A stretch of 30,416 bases of DNA, taken from JAJRRH01 sp047638815. GTDB taxonomy: Bacteria > Bacteroidota > Bacteroidia > Flavobacteriales_D > JABDKJ01. Where the stretch lies: assembly GCA_047638815.1 (NCBI GenBank), contig JBLIMR010000032.1:1-30416 (forward strand), given 5' to 3'. A program made the position numbers and the translations under genes. Positions 17,951 through 25,143 of this stretch are shown one piece after another. Numbering within the stretch: the first letter of the stretch is position 1; each line of letters opens with the position of its first letter. A model generated the notes under the pieces. It was not told the origin of the DNA, searched no databases, and saw only the letters and a list, made by a program, of their open reading frames with translations.

Positions 17951-17984
17951 ATGAAAAAATATAGCAGTTTAGTCAAACTGCTAT
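17951..17984 (-). terminator. intrinsic-terminator-like hairpin upstream of the glycan operon
   Basis: A perfect 10-bp stem (ATAGCAGTTT / AAACTGCTAT, 17961-17970 and 17975-17984) with a 4-base loop. Read on the minus strand it is followed by ATTTTTTC, a terminator-like tail; on the plus strand it is not followed by T. No minus-strand gene lies between it and 21073, so it does not end a known gene. It may be an attenuator in a long leader of the leftward glycan operon, end a small leftward transcript, or be a protein-binding palindrome. The stem is AT-rich, so termination strength is uncertain. Confidence 0.45.
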
Positions 17985-18030
17985 TCGTAGAAAGGTTTAA
18001 ATGTGAAACTAAGCTCCAATATATAGTATT

Positions 18031-18606
18031 ATGATTAATTTCAAACCGAAGAATAAGTTCAAGCCAGCAAAAGGAAGATTATTAATTTCCGAACCATTTC
18101 TGCAAGATCCTTATTTCAAAAGAACCGTTGTTTTATTGTGTGAACATAATGATCAAGGATCCTATGGATTTGTATTAAACAAATATATTGACCTTGACAT
18201 AGATGAAGTTATCGATGAATTCCCACATTTGGAAACTAGAATTAGCTTAGGAGGTCCGGTTCAGGACACTCGATTATTCTATATCCATACTTTAGGTTCA
18301 CAAATAGAAGGTAGCATTGAAATCACCGATGGAATATATATAGGAGGTGAATTTGACGTTCTAAAAGAACTTATTGAATCGAATCAAATTGATCAACAAT
18401 ACATCCGTTTCTTTATTGGATATGCAGGTTGGTCTGAAAATCAACTTCAAGAGGAATTAGAAGAAGATGCATGGCTTGTTGCTCCGGGTGAGGGCTTAAA
18501 TTTAATGGATACTTCAGAAGAAAAACTTTGGTCACATGTACTTAGCTCGTTAGGAAAGGAATACGCGAATCTCGCTCATTTTCCGGAAGATCCTAGCTTG
18601 AATTAG
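18031..18606 (+). CDS. yqgE: YqgE/AlgH family protein (UPF0301)
   Basis: 191 residues, the normal family length. Recognisable blocks are KGRLLISEPFLQDPYFKRTVVLLCEHN (15-41), GSYGFVLNK (43-51), LGGPVQDTRLFYIHTL (83-98), GGEFDVL, and FFIGYAGWSENQLQEELEEDAWLV (about 127-150). These are the family's conserved segments. The protein is cytosolic and its biochemical function is unsettled: AlgH was linked genetically to alginate control in Pseudomonas, but no mechanism is established. It is the first of a rightward run of genes. No clear promoter box was seen ahead of ATG 18031. Confidence 0.92.
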   Translation: MINFKPKNKFKPAKGRLLISEPFLQDPYFKRTVVLLCEHNDQGSYGFVLNKYIDLDIDEVIDEFPHLETRISLGGPVQDTRLFYIHTLGSQIEGSIEITDGIYIGGEFDVLKELIESNQIDQQYIRFFIGYAGWSENQLQEELEEDAWLVAPGEGLNLMDTSEEKLWSHVLSSLGKEYANLAHFPEDPSLN

Positions 18607-18700
18607 ATAGGTACTTCCTTCTACAATTTAACATTTCTTTATTATAAACTAAGGTTAGAAAAGCACTTGCTCTTCATGATTCGCGGTACGCGCAAAAACC

Positions 18701-18719
18701 TATCTTTGATCACTCAAAG
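18701..18719 (+). promoter_or_regulatory. -7 box with overlapping inverted repeat ahead of the SDR gene
   Basis: TATCTTTG at 18701-18708 fits TAnnTTTG exactly and lies 21 bases before the SDR start at 18730. The same bases belong to an inverted repeat CTTTGA-TCAC-TCAAAG (18704-18719) covering the expected transcription start, as an operator would. A proper -33 TTG was not found at 19-21 bases, so the promoter call is moderate and the operator idea is inference. Confidence 0.35.
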
Positions 18720-18729
18720 CGAATAGGGT

Positions 18730-19536
18730 ATGAAGCAAATTGTATTAATTACGGGAGGCACAGCAGGGCTAGGTCAATCATGTGCACGATTTTTAATTCA
18801 AAAAGAATATACCGTATACGGTACTGGACGTTCAGTCAATTCTGGTGATGTTTCGGAAAATATCAATCTTGTTCAATGTGATGTCCTAGACATAGAATCA
18901 GTCAAAAAAGCTGTTGACTATGTCATAGGCAAAGAAGGAAAAATTGATATCCTAATTAATAATGCCGGAAGAGGCATGATAGGATCTGCAGAAGATGCCA
19001 CAATAGAAGAAAGCAAAGCCCTTTTTGATATAAATTTTCACGGTGTGCAACGAATGTGTCAGGTTGTACTTCCACATATGAGGAATGCCAGGTTTGGGAA
19101 AATAATAAATGTAAGTTCCCTCGCAGGCATCATGGGTTTACCCTATCGCAGCTATTATAGCGCCTCTAAATATGCATTAGAAGGATGGTCTGAGTCAATT
19201 CGAATGGAAGTAAAACAATTCGGTATTCATGTATCCATTGTTTCTCCTGGAGATTTTAAATCAAATATCAGTGCTAGTAGAATTATCAGTAAACAATCGC
19301 GTGAGTCGGTATATAAAAATCAGTTTAGCGTTATCGAGAAAAAAATTGATGACCATGTAGATGAAGGCCCAGATCCACAATTAATAGTAAAAGCAGTATA
19401 CAGAGCCGTTGCAAGTAATAAACCCAGACTCAGATACATTGCTGCCTCTCCTTTTCAAAAGTTAGCAGTCCATTTGCATTATTTATTACCTGATTCATTG
19501 TTCGAAAAAATGATGTTGAAGCAATTTAATATGTAA
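18730..19536 (+). CDS. short-chain dehydrogenase/reductase (classical SDR)
   Basis: A 268-residue NAD(P)-dependent oxidoreductase. It has the Rossmann loop TGGTAGLG (8-15), NNAG (77-80), catalytic Ser130 in INVSS, and Tyr143-x3-Lys147 (YSASK), all intact. The C-terminal region (SPGDFKSNI and after) is the usual variable substrate cap. Gly-rich loop and residues around position 33-35 (GTGRS) suggest preference for NADP. The substrate is not predictable; related Bacteroidota genes are annotated only as SDR. The gene stands 123 bases after yqgE with its own candidate -7 box, and is probably transcribed separately. Confidence 0.9.
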   Translation: MKQIVLITGGTAGLGQSCARFLIQKEYTVYGTGRSVNSGDVSENINLVQCDVLDIESVKKAVDYVIGKEGKIDILINNAGRGMIGSAEDATIEESKALFDINFHGVQRMCQVVLPHMRNARFGKIINVSSLAGIMGLPYRSYYSASKYALEGWSESIRMEVKQFGIHVSIVSPGDFKSNISASRIISKQSRESVYKNQFSVIEKKIDDHVDEGPDPQLIVKAVYRAVASNKPRLRYIAASPFQKLAVHLHYLLPDSLFEKMMLKQFNM

Positions 19537-19575
19537 TCATCCAATTAACGGATCAAGGATAATTTCTACACAATT

Positions 19576-19604
19576 TTAACCGAGAACAGTCGCATCTTGG
19601 TTAA
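19576..19604 (+). terminator. hairpin between SDR and transaldolase genes
   Basis: Inverted repeat TTAACCGAGA / TCTTGGTTAA, a 10-bp stem with one G-U pair in RNA and a 9-base loop, 39 bases after the SDR stop. It lacks a clear T-run, so it could be a weak terminator or a binding palindrome for the transaldolase gene downstream. Confidence 0.3.
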
Positions 19605-19686
19605 TAACTCACACTTTATTCTGTTTCCGACTAAAGTCCTACTTTGACAATCTGATTAATTTCGCAGTATAGATAAAACCCAACAC

Positions 19687-20343
19687 ATGAAATTTTTTAT
19701 AGATACTGCCAACCTTGATCAAATAAAAGAAGCTGCAGATTTAGGCATCCTTGATGGTTGTACAACCAATCCATCACTAATGGCTAAAGAAGGCATTGCT
19801 GGTGACGCTAAAATCAAACAGCATTACATTGATATTTGCAATATTGTTCAAGGACCTGTTAGTGCAGAGGTGATCTCTACGGACTTTGAAGGAATGGTGC
19901 GAGAAGGTGAAGAACTGGCGGCATTGAACGAACATATTGTCGTGAAAATACCGATGATAAAAGAAGGTATCAAAGCAATAAAATATTTTAGCGAGAAAGG
20001 TATTAAGACTAATTGCACTTTAGTTTTTTCAGCAGGACAAGCGATTCTTGCGGCTAAAGCTGGGGCAACATATCTATCCCCATTTGTTGGTAGATTAGAC
20101 GATGTGTCAACAGACGGTATGGATCTCATAGCTCAAATTAGATTAATCTATGACAACTATATGTTCGACACTGAAATTCTTGCAGCTTCAGTAAGACATA
20201 CAATGCACATTATTAAGTGTGCTGAGATTGGTGCTGATGTTATGACTGGACCACTTAGTTCTATTTTAGGATTGTTGAATCATCCTTTGACGGACATTGG
20301 TCTAGCCAAGTTTCTGGCAGATTTTAAAAAAGTCAATGGCTAG
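19687..20343 (+). CDS. tal: transaldolase, small (TalC/FSA-type) subfamily
   Basis: A 218-residue (beta-alpha)8 class I aldolase of the pentose phosphate pathway, transferring dihydroxyacetone units between sugar phosphates. Motifs: MKFFIDTANL, GCTTNPSLMAKEG (24-36), SAEVIS with Glu61, VVKIPM with the Schiff-base Lys87, and SPFVGRLDD (131-139) with Phe133. In E. coli fructose-6-phosphate aldolase the equivalent residues are Gln59 and Tyr131, whereas true transaldolases have Glu and Phe (Phe178 in TalB). The residues here therefore point to transaldolase, not F6P aldolase. The sequence is close in style to Bacillus YwjH. Many databases would label it 'fructose-6-phosphate aldolase'. It is followed by tsaC after 62 nt. 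Confidence 0.92.
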   Translation: MKFFIDTANLDQIKEAADLGILDGCTTNPSLMAKEGIAGDAKIKQHYIDICNIVQGPVSAEVISTDFEGMVREGEELAALNEHIVVKIPMIKEGIKAIKYFSEKGIKTNCTLVFSAGQAILAAKAGATYLSPFVGRLDDVSTDGMDLIAQIRLIYDNYMFDTEILAASVRHTMHIIKCAEIGADVMTGPLSSILGLLNHPLTDIGLAKFLADFKKVNG

Positions 20344-20405
20344 TGGACAGTGAAAATGTATTTCAGGATTGATTAATCTTGATACCTGGCTTAAAACTTA
20401 TTATT

Positions 20406-21008
20406 ATGATTCTTAAGGTTTACGAACAAAATCCCAACGTGGATAAGGCAGTAAAAGTCCTTAGGGATGGAGGTATCGTAATATTTCCGACAGACACTAT
20501 ATATGCCATTGGATGCGATAGCACGAATTCTAAAGCCCTAGAAAAATTGGCTAAGATAAAGGGGGTAAAACTACAGAAATCTAATTTTTCTTTGTTGTGC
20601 GCTGATCTTAGTCATTTATCCAAATATACTAGTCCGATCAATAACTCCATCTTCAAACTAATGAAGAAGGTACTTCCTGGCCCTTTCACATTCATTCTTC
20701 CAGCCGGACGTGATATACCGAATCTCTTTTTGAGAAAGAAGAAAACGGTGGGAATAAGGGTTCCTGACAACAGCATAGTCAATAAATTGATCTTGGAACT
20801 AGGAAAGCCATTGGTCTCTACCTCGGTACATGATGATGATGAGGTTCTTGAGTACACAACTGACCCCGAGTTGATACATGAAAAGTACGAACACCAAGTT
20901 CAAATGGTTATTGATGGAGGCTATGGCCAGAATGTGCCCTCTACTGTTCTGGATTGCACCTCATCAGAGCCTGTCCTAGTTAGACAAGGAGCAGGGGTCT
21001 TGGCTTAA
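20406..21008 (+). CDS. tsaC: threonylcarbamoyl-AMP synthase (YrdC/TsaC domain)
   Basis: Makes threonylcarbamoyl-AMP from threonine, bicarbonate and ATP for tRNA t6A37 formation. 200 residues from ATG 20406; an in-frame ATG at 20379 adds nine residues of no evident value. The YrdC fold shows GGIVIFPTDTIYAIGCD (22-38), KLQKSNFSLLCADL (55-68), LPGPFTFILPA, GIRVPD, STSVHDDDE and the C-terminal VRQGAG. Only the YrdC domain is present, with no Sua5 C-terminal domain, so it is of the short TsaC/YwlC-like type. It ends 64 nt from the convergent glutaminyl cyclase gene and may share a transcript with the transaldolase. Confidence 0.9.
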   Translation: MILKVYEQNPNVDKAVKVLRDGGIVIFPTDTIYAIGCDSTNSKALEKLAKIKGVKLQKSNFSLLCADLSHLSKYTSPINNSIFKLMKKVLPGPFTFILPAGRDIPNLFLRKKKTVGIRVPDNSIVNKLILELGKPLVSTSVHDDDEVLEYTTDPELIHEKYEHQVQMVIDGGYGQNVPSTVLDCTSSEPVLVRQGAGVLA

Positions 21009-21045
21009 TTGAAATCTTCACATTTAAGATCCTTATTGAATCTAT

Positions 21046-21065
21046 TTATTCTAGGTTAAGAATAA
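21046..21065. terminator. weak hairpin between convergent tsaC and glutaminyl cyclase genes
   Basis: Inverted repeat TTATTCT / AGAATAA with a 6-base loop in the 64-base gap between two converging genes, 7 bases from the cyclase stop. It is AT-only apart from two pairs and has no strong T-run. It could serve as a poor bidirectional terminator. Low certainty. Confidence 0.2.
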
Positions 21066-21072
21066 GCAGTAA

Positions 21073-22113
21073 CTATTTTTTAGGTACAAACTTTACTTCG
21101 AACAACTTAGGCCAAAACTTTCCGGTCACATAAAAGCTCTCTCTTTCAGGATGATATGCAATACCATTTAGCACATCTATTCTTGATGTGACATCTTTTG
21201 GATTAAGAATCCCAGTCATATCAATTCTTTCAAGAACTTTCCCAGATTTAGGATCAATTTTAACTATAAAATTCTGTTGATATATATTGGCATAGATGAA
21301 TCCATTGACATATTCCAACTCGTTCAAACTATCAACTTTAGAAATATTATCATAAACGTACATGTTTTTAATAATTTCGAATGTATAAGGATCTCGATAA
21401 ATCAATTCATTGCTACCATTAGTCATGACAAGGTTTTGGCCATCATTGCACAAACCCCATCCCATTCCCTTGTAATTATACTCTTTTAACTTCTCAAAGG
21501 TCTCCAAATCATAAATCAAAGCCTTTTGCCTTCTGTAAGTCAACTGAAAAATCTTGTCTTCAAAAATGGTAATTCCCTCTCCAAATAAATCCTTAGAGAG
21601 GTCCACTCTAGAAACACTTTTCTGATCAAACAAGTTATAATTATGAATGTATGAAAAACCATACTGTCCTGTACCTTCATATATCAAACCATTATGGAAT
21701 TCAAGCCCTTGAGTATAGCTCATATTGTCATGGGGATATGAGTTTAAAACTTCGTATCCCATTTGTTCAGGCATAAAATCTGAAACGACTTCAATAAAAA
21801 GATATTTAGAACATGATTTGCCATCTGCGAATGTAGCTTCACTAGATAATTTATGCTTCCCCAATGTCAAGCCTGAAATCTCAAAATCTTTTTTATATTC
21901 TATTATTTCTCCATCTATAGCAAACACTTTAGAGATTATTGCTTGTTCTTTACTGGATATATCGAAATGAATGGTGTCACCGTTGATCAACTTATTCTTA
22001 TCAAGCGTCATTCTACAATCCACCTTACCTTTAGTTGACTTAGGTTTGTCAGGCTTACATCCTGAGCAAGAATATATAAGTAGCACAAGAAAAAGAAAAG
22101 TCAATCGTCTCAT
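21073..22113 (-). CDS. glutaminyl-peptide cyclotransferase, lipoprotein
   Basis: Converts N-terminal Gln of exported proteins to pyroglutamate. 346 residues. A type II signal occupies 1-16 (hydrophobic 4-14, LIYSC; Cys16 is the likely lipidated residue, with Cys19 as alternative). An Ig-like beta domain spans about 30-110. The five-bladed propeller of the plant/bacterial cyclase family (Glu_cyclase_2) spans about 115-345: YTQGLEFHNGLIYEGTGQYG, LTYRRQKALIYD, GMGWGLCNDG, ELEYVNGFIYANIYQ and GIAYHPERESFYVTGKFWP are all typical. It is membrane-anchored and faces the periplasm. Its fitting substrates in this window are the exported proteins whose predicted mature N-terminus is Gln. It is transcribed leftward, in line with but apparently separate from the barrel gene, since a terminator lies between them. 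Confidence 0.9.
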   Translation of the reverse strand: MRRLTFLFLVLLIYSCSGCKPDKPKSTKGKVDCRMTLDKNKLINGDTIHFDISSKEQAIISKVFAIDGEIIEYKKDFEISGLTLGKHKLSSEATFADGKSCSKYLFIEVVSDFMPEQMGYEVLNSYPHDNMSYTQGLEFHNGLIYEGTGQYGFSYIHNYNLFDQKSVSRVDLSKDLFGEGITIFEDKIFQLTYRRQKALIYDLETFEKLKEYNYKGMGWGLCNDGQNLVMTNGSNELIYRDPYTFEIIKNMYVYDNISKVDSLNELEYVNGFIYANIYQQNFIVKIDPKSGKVLERIDMTGILNPKDVTSRIDVLNGIAYHPERESFYVTGKFWPKLFEVKFVPKK

Positions 22114-22179
22114 TTAATATAATTGATGTGTGAAATTAATATGAATTTTTGGTTTGAAGAATGAGAAAACTACTTAAAT

Positions 22180-22215
22180 AAAAAAAGCCCCCTACCGAGT
22201 CGGCAGAGGGCTTTT
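22180..22215 (-). terminator. rho-independent terminator of the outer-membrane barrel gene
   Basis: On the minus strand the stem AAAAGCCCTCT / AGGGGGCTTTT (one wobble pair) with an inner CCG-ACT-CGG hairpin is followed by TTTTTTTATTT, about 20 bases past the stop at 22235. It is a textbook intrinsic terminator and the strongest in the window. The flanking A-run means it could also act on the other strand, but no rightward gene ends here. Confidence 0.9.
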
Positions 22216-22234
22216 AAATTTATTTAATCTCCTA

Positions 22235-23068
22235 CTAAAAGTGAAGCATCAATCTCAATGAGAATGAACCATTAAGACCAGTATCAATACCGAAGCTACT
22301 AGATGAAGTAGGACCGTCAACTGTTTCAGTGTCAATGTCAATGTCACCATTTACATTAAGAACAGCTGTTTCAGATTCAACACTACCAGCACCGGTGCTA
22401 GTTACCATTAATCCCCAGTTATACTCACCACCAATAGACATTTTTGGAGCGATAAAATACTCAGCTCCAATAAAAGCACCAAGACCAAAAGATGTCATTC
22501 CACCAGACTTAGATTCTAAGATTCTACTAAAACCTATACCTAATTCATCTTCTGCATCATTTCCGTATTCGTTAGTCGTTTTAGATGAGCTCAGGCCTAT
22601 TTGTGCTTGTGCACCATAGACTCCTTGTAATCTAGAGTTTCCTTTTCTTTTTTCGATACCACCACCTAATACGATGTTAGTCCCTCCAACTTTCGATTCG
22701 TTTTCAACCATGTCACCTAGATTTGCATTTATATCTGCATCTCCGACCATTGTAGTTGTTTTAGTGCTACCGAATCCTAATCTCACTTTTCCTCTATAAG
22801 CTGTATTAGCATCGATAAACATCTTACCGAATAATGTCACGCCTGGTATTACATTATCTTCACCATGAGTAGTAAAAGTTGGTGCTGTATTTAATCCATC
22901 ACCTCCGATAAAATTCCCTATATAGTTTAGAAAAGGGTCTGCATCAATTCCAATAGCCCATTCTCCGGCTTCTGGTAAATATGCTTCTCCCTTTTTAGAT
23001 GTCAAGTCCTGCGCAAAGGTTGTTACACCTGCGAAAACTAGTGCTATAATTAATGTTGTCTTCTTCAT
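22235..23068 (-). CDS. outer-membrane beta-barrel protein, unknown function
   Basis: 277 residues from ATG 23068; a longer frame to 23164 would swallow the promoter at 23092-23121 and is rejected. A signal peptide occupies 1-19 with cleavage at TFA|Q, leaving Gln20 as mature N-terminus. The rest alternates Gly/Asn-rich turns with amphipathic strands and ends in LRLMLHF, with the terminal Phe usual for outer-membrane barrels. Acidic Asp/Asn-rich loops (for example around DINANLGDM and NGDIDIDTET) suggest a surface-exposed protein. It resembles the OmpA/OmpW-sized porin-like barrels abundant in Bacteroidota, without a peptidoglycan-binding domain. It is a single-gene unit with its own strong promoter and terminator, so probably highly expressed. 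Confidence 0.8.
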   Translation of the reverse strand: MKKTTLIIALVFAGVTTFAQDLTSKKGEAYLPEAGEWAIGIDADPFLNYIGNFIGGDGLNTAPTFTTHGEDNVIPGVTLFGKMFIDANTAYRGKVRLGFGSTKTTTMVGDADINANLGDMVENESKVGGTNIVLGGGIEKRKGNSRLQGVYGAQAQIGLSSSKTTNEYGNDAEDELGIGFSRILESKSGGMTSFGLGAFIGAEYFIAPKMSIGGEYNWGLMVTSTGAGSVESETAVLNVNGDIDIDTETVDGPTSSSSFGIDTGLNGSFSLRLMLHF

Positions 23069-23091
23069 GATATAATATTTAGTTAAGTCGG

Positions 23092-23121
23092 CAAAATTAG
23101 AGCATTTAGTATATCTAACAA
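23092..23121 (-). promoter_or_regulatory. Bacteroidota-type promoter of the outer-membrane barrel gene
   Basis: On the minus strand TTG (23121-23119), a 19-base spacer, then TAATTTTG (23099-23092) matches the TTG-N19-TAnnTTTG consensus of the principal Bacteroidota sigma factor exactly. The -7 box ends 23 bases before ATG 23068, so the leader is very short. It is the best promoter match found in the window. Confidence 0.8.
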
Positions 23122-23199
23122 GGATTTTAACAAATATCAACATGTTATTTATCCCTATCGACATGTTACAAACTACTCAATCTTTTGACCAACAACCTA

Positions 23200-23859
23200 C
23201 TACAAGCTGTTAATTGGATTGTTTTTATCCTTCAACATTGGGACAAAACTGAACATTCCATATTCTTTTACCTTGAAATTCGTTTCATCAACACGGGTTA
23301 TTTTCTTCATTATTTGATCTTTACCATCTCCCACCGGAATAATCATTAAGCCACCAACCTTCAATTGAGCCAGTAAATCCTGAGGTACAAATGGTGCTCC
23401 ACAGGTAATAATAATCTTATCGAATGGCCCATATTCCTTCTTCCCCTTATAACCATCTCCATAAAAACACATAAGCTTATATCCCAATTTACGCAAAAGC
23501 GCTTTACTTTTCTGATGCAAAACCTTTTGTCTTTCAATACTATAAACCTTTGTGGCTATCTCGCATAAGACAGCTGATTGATATCCCGAACCTGTTCCAA
23601 TTTCTAAAACCCTATCTTCTTTCTTAAGGTCAAGAAGTTCTGTTTGAAAAGCGACAGTAAAAGGCTGGGAGATGGTTTGATCCTCTCCAATTGGAAAAGC
23701 TTTATCCTCATAAGCATACTGCAAAAATGCGGTATCCATAAAGTAATGCCTTGGGATTGAATTAATTGCTTCAAGAACTCTTTCATTAACGATTCCCTTT
23801 CCTCTTAATTCTTCCACCAATTTCAGGCGCATCCCCTTATGCTTGAAGCTATCTATCAT
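23200..23859 (-). CDS. pcm: protein-L-isoaspartate O-methyltransferase
   Basis: SAM-dependent repair enzyme that methylates L-isoaspartyl residues in aged proteins. 219 residues from ATG 23859, starting MIDSFKHKG, which matches the usual family start and length. Motifs: VNERVLEAINSIPRHYFM, PIGEDQTISQP (56-66), VLEIGTGSGYQSAVL (84-98, SAM motif I), VYSIERQ (motif post-I), and the C-terminal GGLMIIPVGDG. The frame stays open to ATG 23955, which would add 32 residues resembling a signal peptide. I favour the shorter cytosolic form, but an exported variant is possible. Divergent from the Gfo/Idh/MocA gene. Confidence 0.92.
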   Translation of the reverse strand: MIDSFKHKGMRLKLVEELRGKGIVNERVLEAINSIPRHYFMDTAFLQYAYEDKAFPIGEDQTISQPFTVAFQTELLDLKKEDRVLEIGTGSGYQSAVLCEIATKVYSIERQKVLHQKSKALLRKLGYKLMCFYGDGYKGKKEYGPFDKIIITCGAPFVPQDLLAQLKVGGLMIIPVGDGKDQIMKKITRVDETNFKVKEYGMFSFVPMLKDKNNPINSL

Positions 23860-24029
23860 TTTACTTTTACTCGTTTTAATCATTAGAGAGTAACTCTTAT
23901 TACTTATCATGAAGAGTACTATCCAAATGAACACAAATACCCGTATCTCAATCATAAAAAGTTTAAATGATTTTAATAGTATGATGTGAAAATCTGTTTC
24001 TTTGCTCTACATAATTTTAATTATCATAT

Positions 24030-24998
24030 ATGCTGAAAATTGCAGTTATCGGAGCTGGTCATCTTGGGAAAATACACCTTAAAATACTTGCCAATATGCC
24101 CGAGTTTGAACTTGTGGGATTTTATGATGCCAATGAGGAAGTGGTTAAAACTGTCGAGAAAGAGATGGACATTAGATCTTTTGGATCAATACCTGAACTA
24201 ATAGATGCTGCGGATGTTGTGGATGTTGTAACACCAACGCTATCACATTTCGATTGTGCTCAAAAGGCGCTAACCAAGAACAAGCATGTGTTCATTGAAA
24301 AGCCTTTGACAAAAACAGTTGGAGAAGCAGAGGAATTAATAAAGCTAAACAAGAATAGCTCGGTAAAAGTGCAGGTTGGCCATGTCGAAAGATTCAACCC
24401 GGCATTTACTTCAGTAGTAAATGAATTGGGATCTCCTATGTTTATTGAAACACATAGATTAGCTCAATTTAACCCAAGAGGGACGGACGTATCTGTAGTT
24501 TTGGACTTGATGATCCATGATTTAGACATTATACTTAGCGTTGTTAAAAATAAGGTATCAAAAGTTAGTGCTAGTGGAGTTGCTGTTCTTAGTGATACTC
24601 CTGACATTGCTAATGCTAGAATTGAATTCGAAAATGGTTGTGTCGCGAATCTTACTGCAAGCAGAATCTCAATGAAAAACATGCGTAAATCGAGATTCTT
24701 TCAAGGCAATGCATACATCAGCGTGGACTTTCTTGAACGAAAAAGCGAAGTTGTTTCGATGAAAGATGTCGTGGGCGAGCCTGATCCATTTGCAATAACT
24801 ATTGAACCTGGTAATGGCAAGCCCGCCAAGGAAATAAGTTTTTCTAAACCAAAGATCGAAGCCAACAATGCCATCGAAGATGAATTGCGAGCATTTCATG
24901 AAGCAATAACCAAGGACACAACTCCAATAGTGTCAATTACAGATGGTTTTGAAGCACTAAAATTGGCACATGAAATTGTAAAACTTATTGAACAATAA
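24030..24998 (+). CDS. Gfo/Idh/MocA-family oxidoreductase
   Basis: A 322-residue NAD(P)-dependent dehydrogenase. The Rossmann loop GAGHLGKIH occupies 8-16 and the diagnostic EKPLTKTVGEAEEL 90-103, with Lys91 as the usual catalytic residue. QVGHVERFNPAF and LDLMIHDLDIILS (second-domain active-site His) follow. Related enzymes act on sugar nucleotides such as UDP-HexNAcA, on inositols, or on biliverdin; the sequence does not say which. VGHVERFNPA is frequent in the sugar-nucleotide group, which would suit the glycan genes, but this is inference. It is divergent from pcm and followed after 145 nt by the lipoprotein. A TAATTTTA near-match to the -7 box precedes ATG 24030. Confidence 0.88.
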   Translation: MLKIAVIGAGHLGKIHLKILANMPEFELVGFYDANEEVVKTVEKEMDIRSFGSIPELIDAADVVDVVTPTLSHFDCAQKALTKNKHVFIEKPLTKTVGEAEELIKLNKNSSVKVQVGHVERFNPAFTSVVNELGSPMFIETHRLAQFNPRGTDVSVVLDLMIHDLDIILSVVKNKVSKVSASGVAVLSDTPDIANARIEFENGCVANLTASRISMKNMRKSRFFQGNAYISVDFLERKSEVVSMKDVVGEPDPFAITIEPGNGKPAKEISFSKPKIEANNAIEDELRAFHEAITKDTTPIVSITDGFEALKLAHEIVKLIEQ

Positions 24999-25088
24999 TA
25001 AAAATACTGAACAAACAATAAGTGAAGTCGACAATACGTTATTCCATGGAGAAGGTGTATCATCCTCCCCTACTCAGATCATCAATTC

Positions 25089-25122
25089 TTTTGTGTGATT
25101 TGATTAAATTGGTCTACTTTCA
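25089..25122 (+). promoter_or_regulatory. possible promoter of the 25144 lipoprotein gene
   Basis: TTTTG at 25089-25093, a 21-base spacer, then TACTTTCA at 25115-25122. The -33 part fits, while the -7 part has only a partial match to TAnnTTTG. The distance to ATG 25144 (21 bases) is similar to the strong promoter at 23092-23121. Weak call. Confidence 0.3.
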
Positions 25123-25143
25123 CTCCCTCTTAAAATTGATGAT

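Larger units (their letters stand above)
17686..18030. other. divergent intergenic region between the glycan operon and yqgE
   Basis: 345 bases without a convincing gene, holding signals for both directions. Notable items are the strong hairpin at 17961-17984 and a TAACTTTG box at 17703-17710 just ahead of the leftward operon. No matching -33 TTG was found at the proper spacing for the box, and no clear promoter box was seen for the rightward gene. Confidence 0.5.

Noticed and set aside
22319..22345. Short GTCAAT-type tandem repeat within the barrel gene
   Set aside because: It encodes an Asp/Ile-rich loop in frame and is only a few units long; no sign of a variable repeat.
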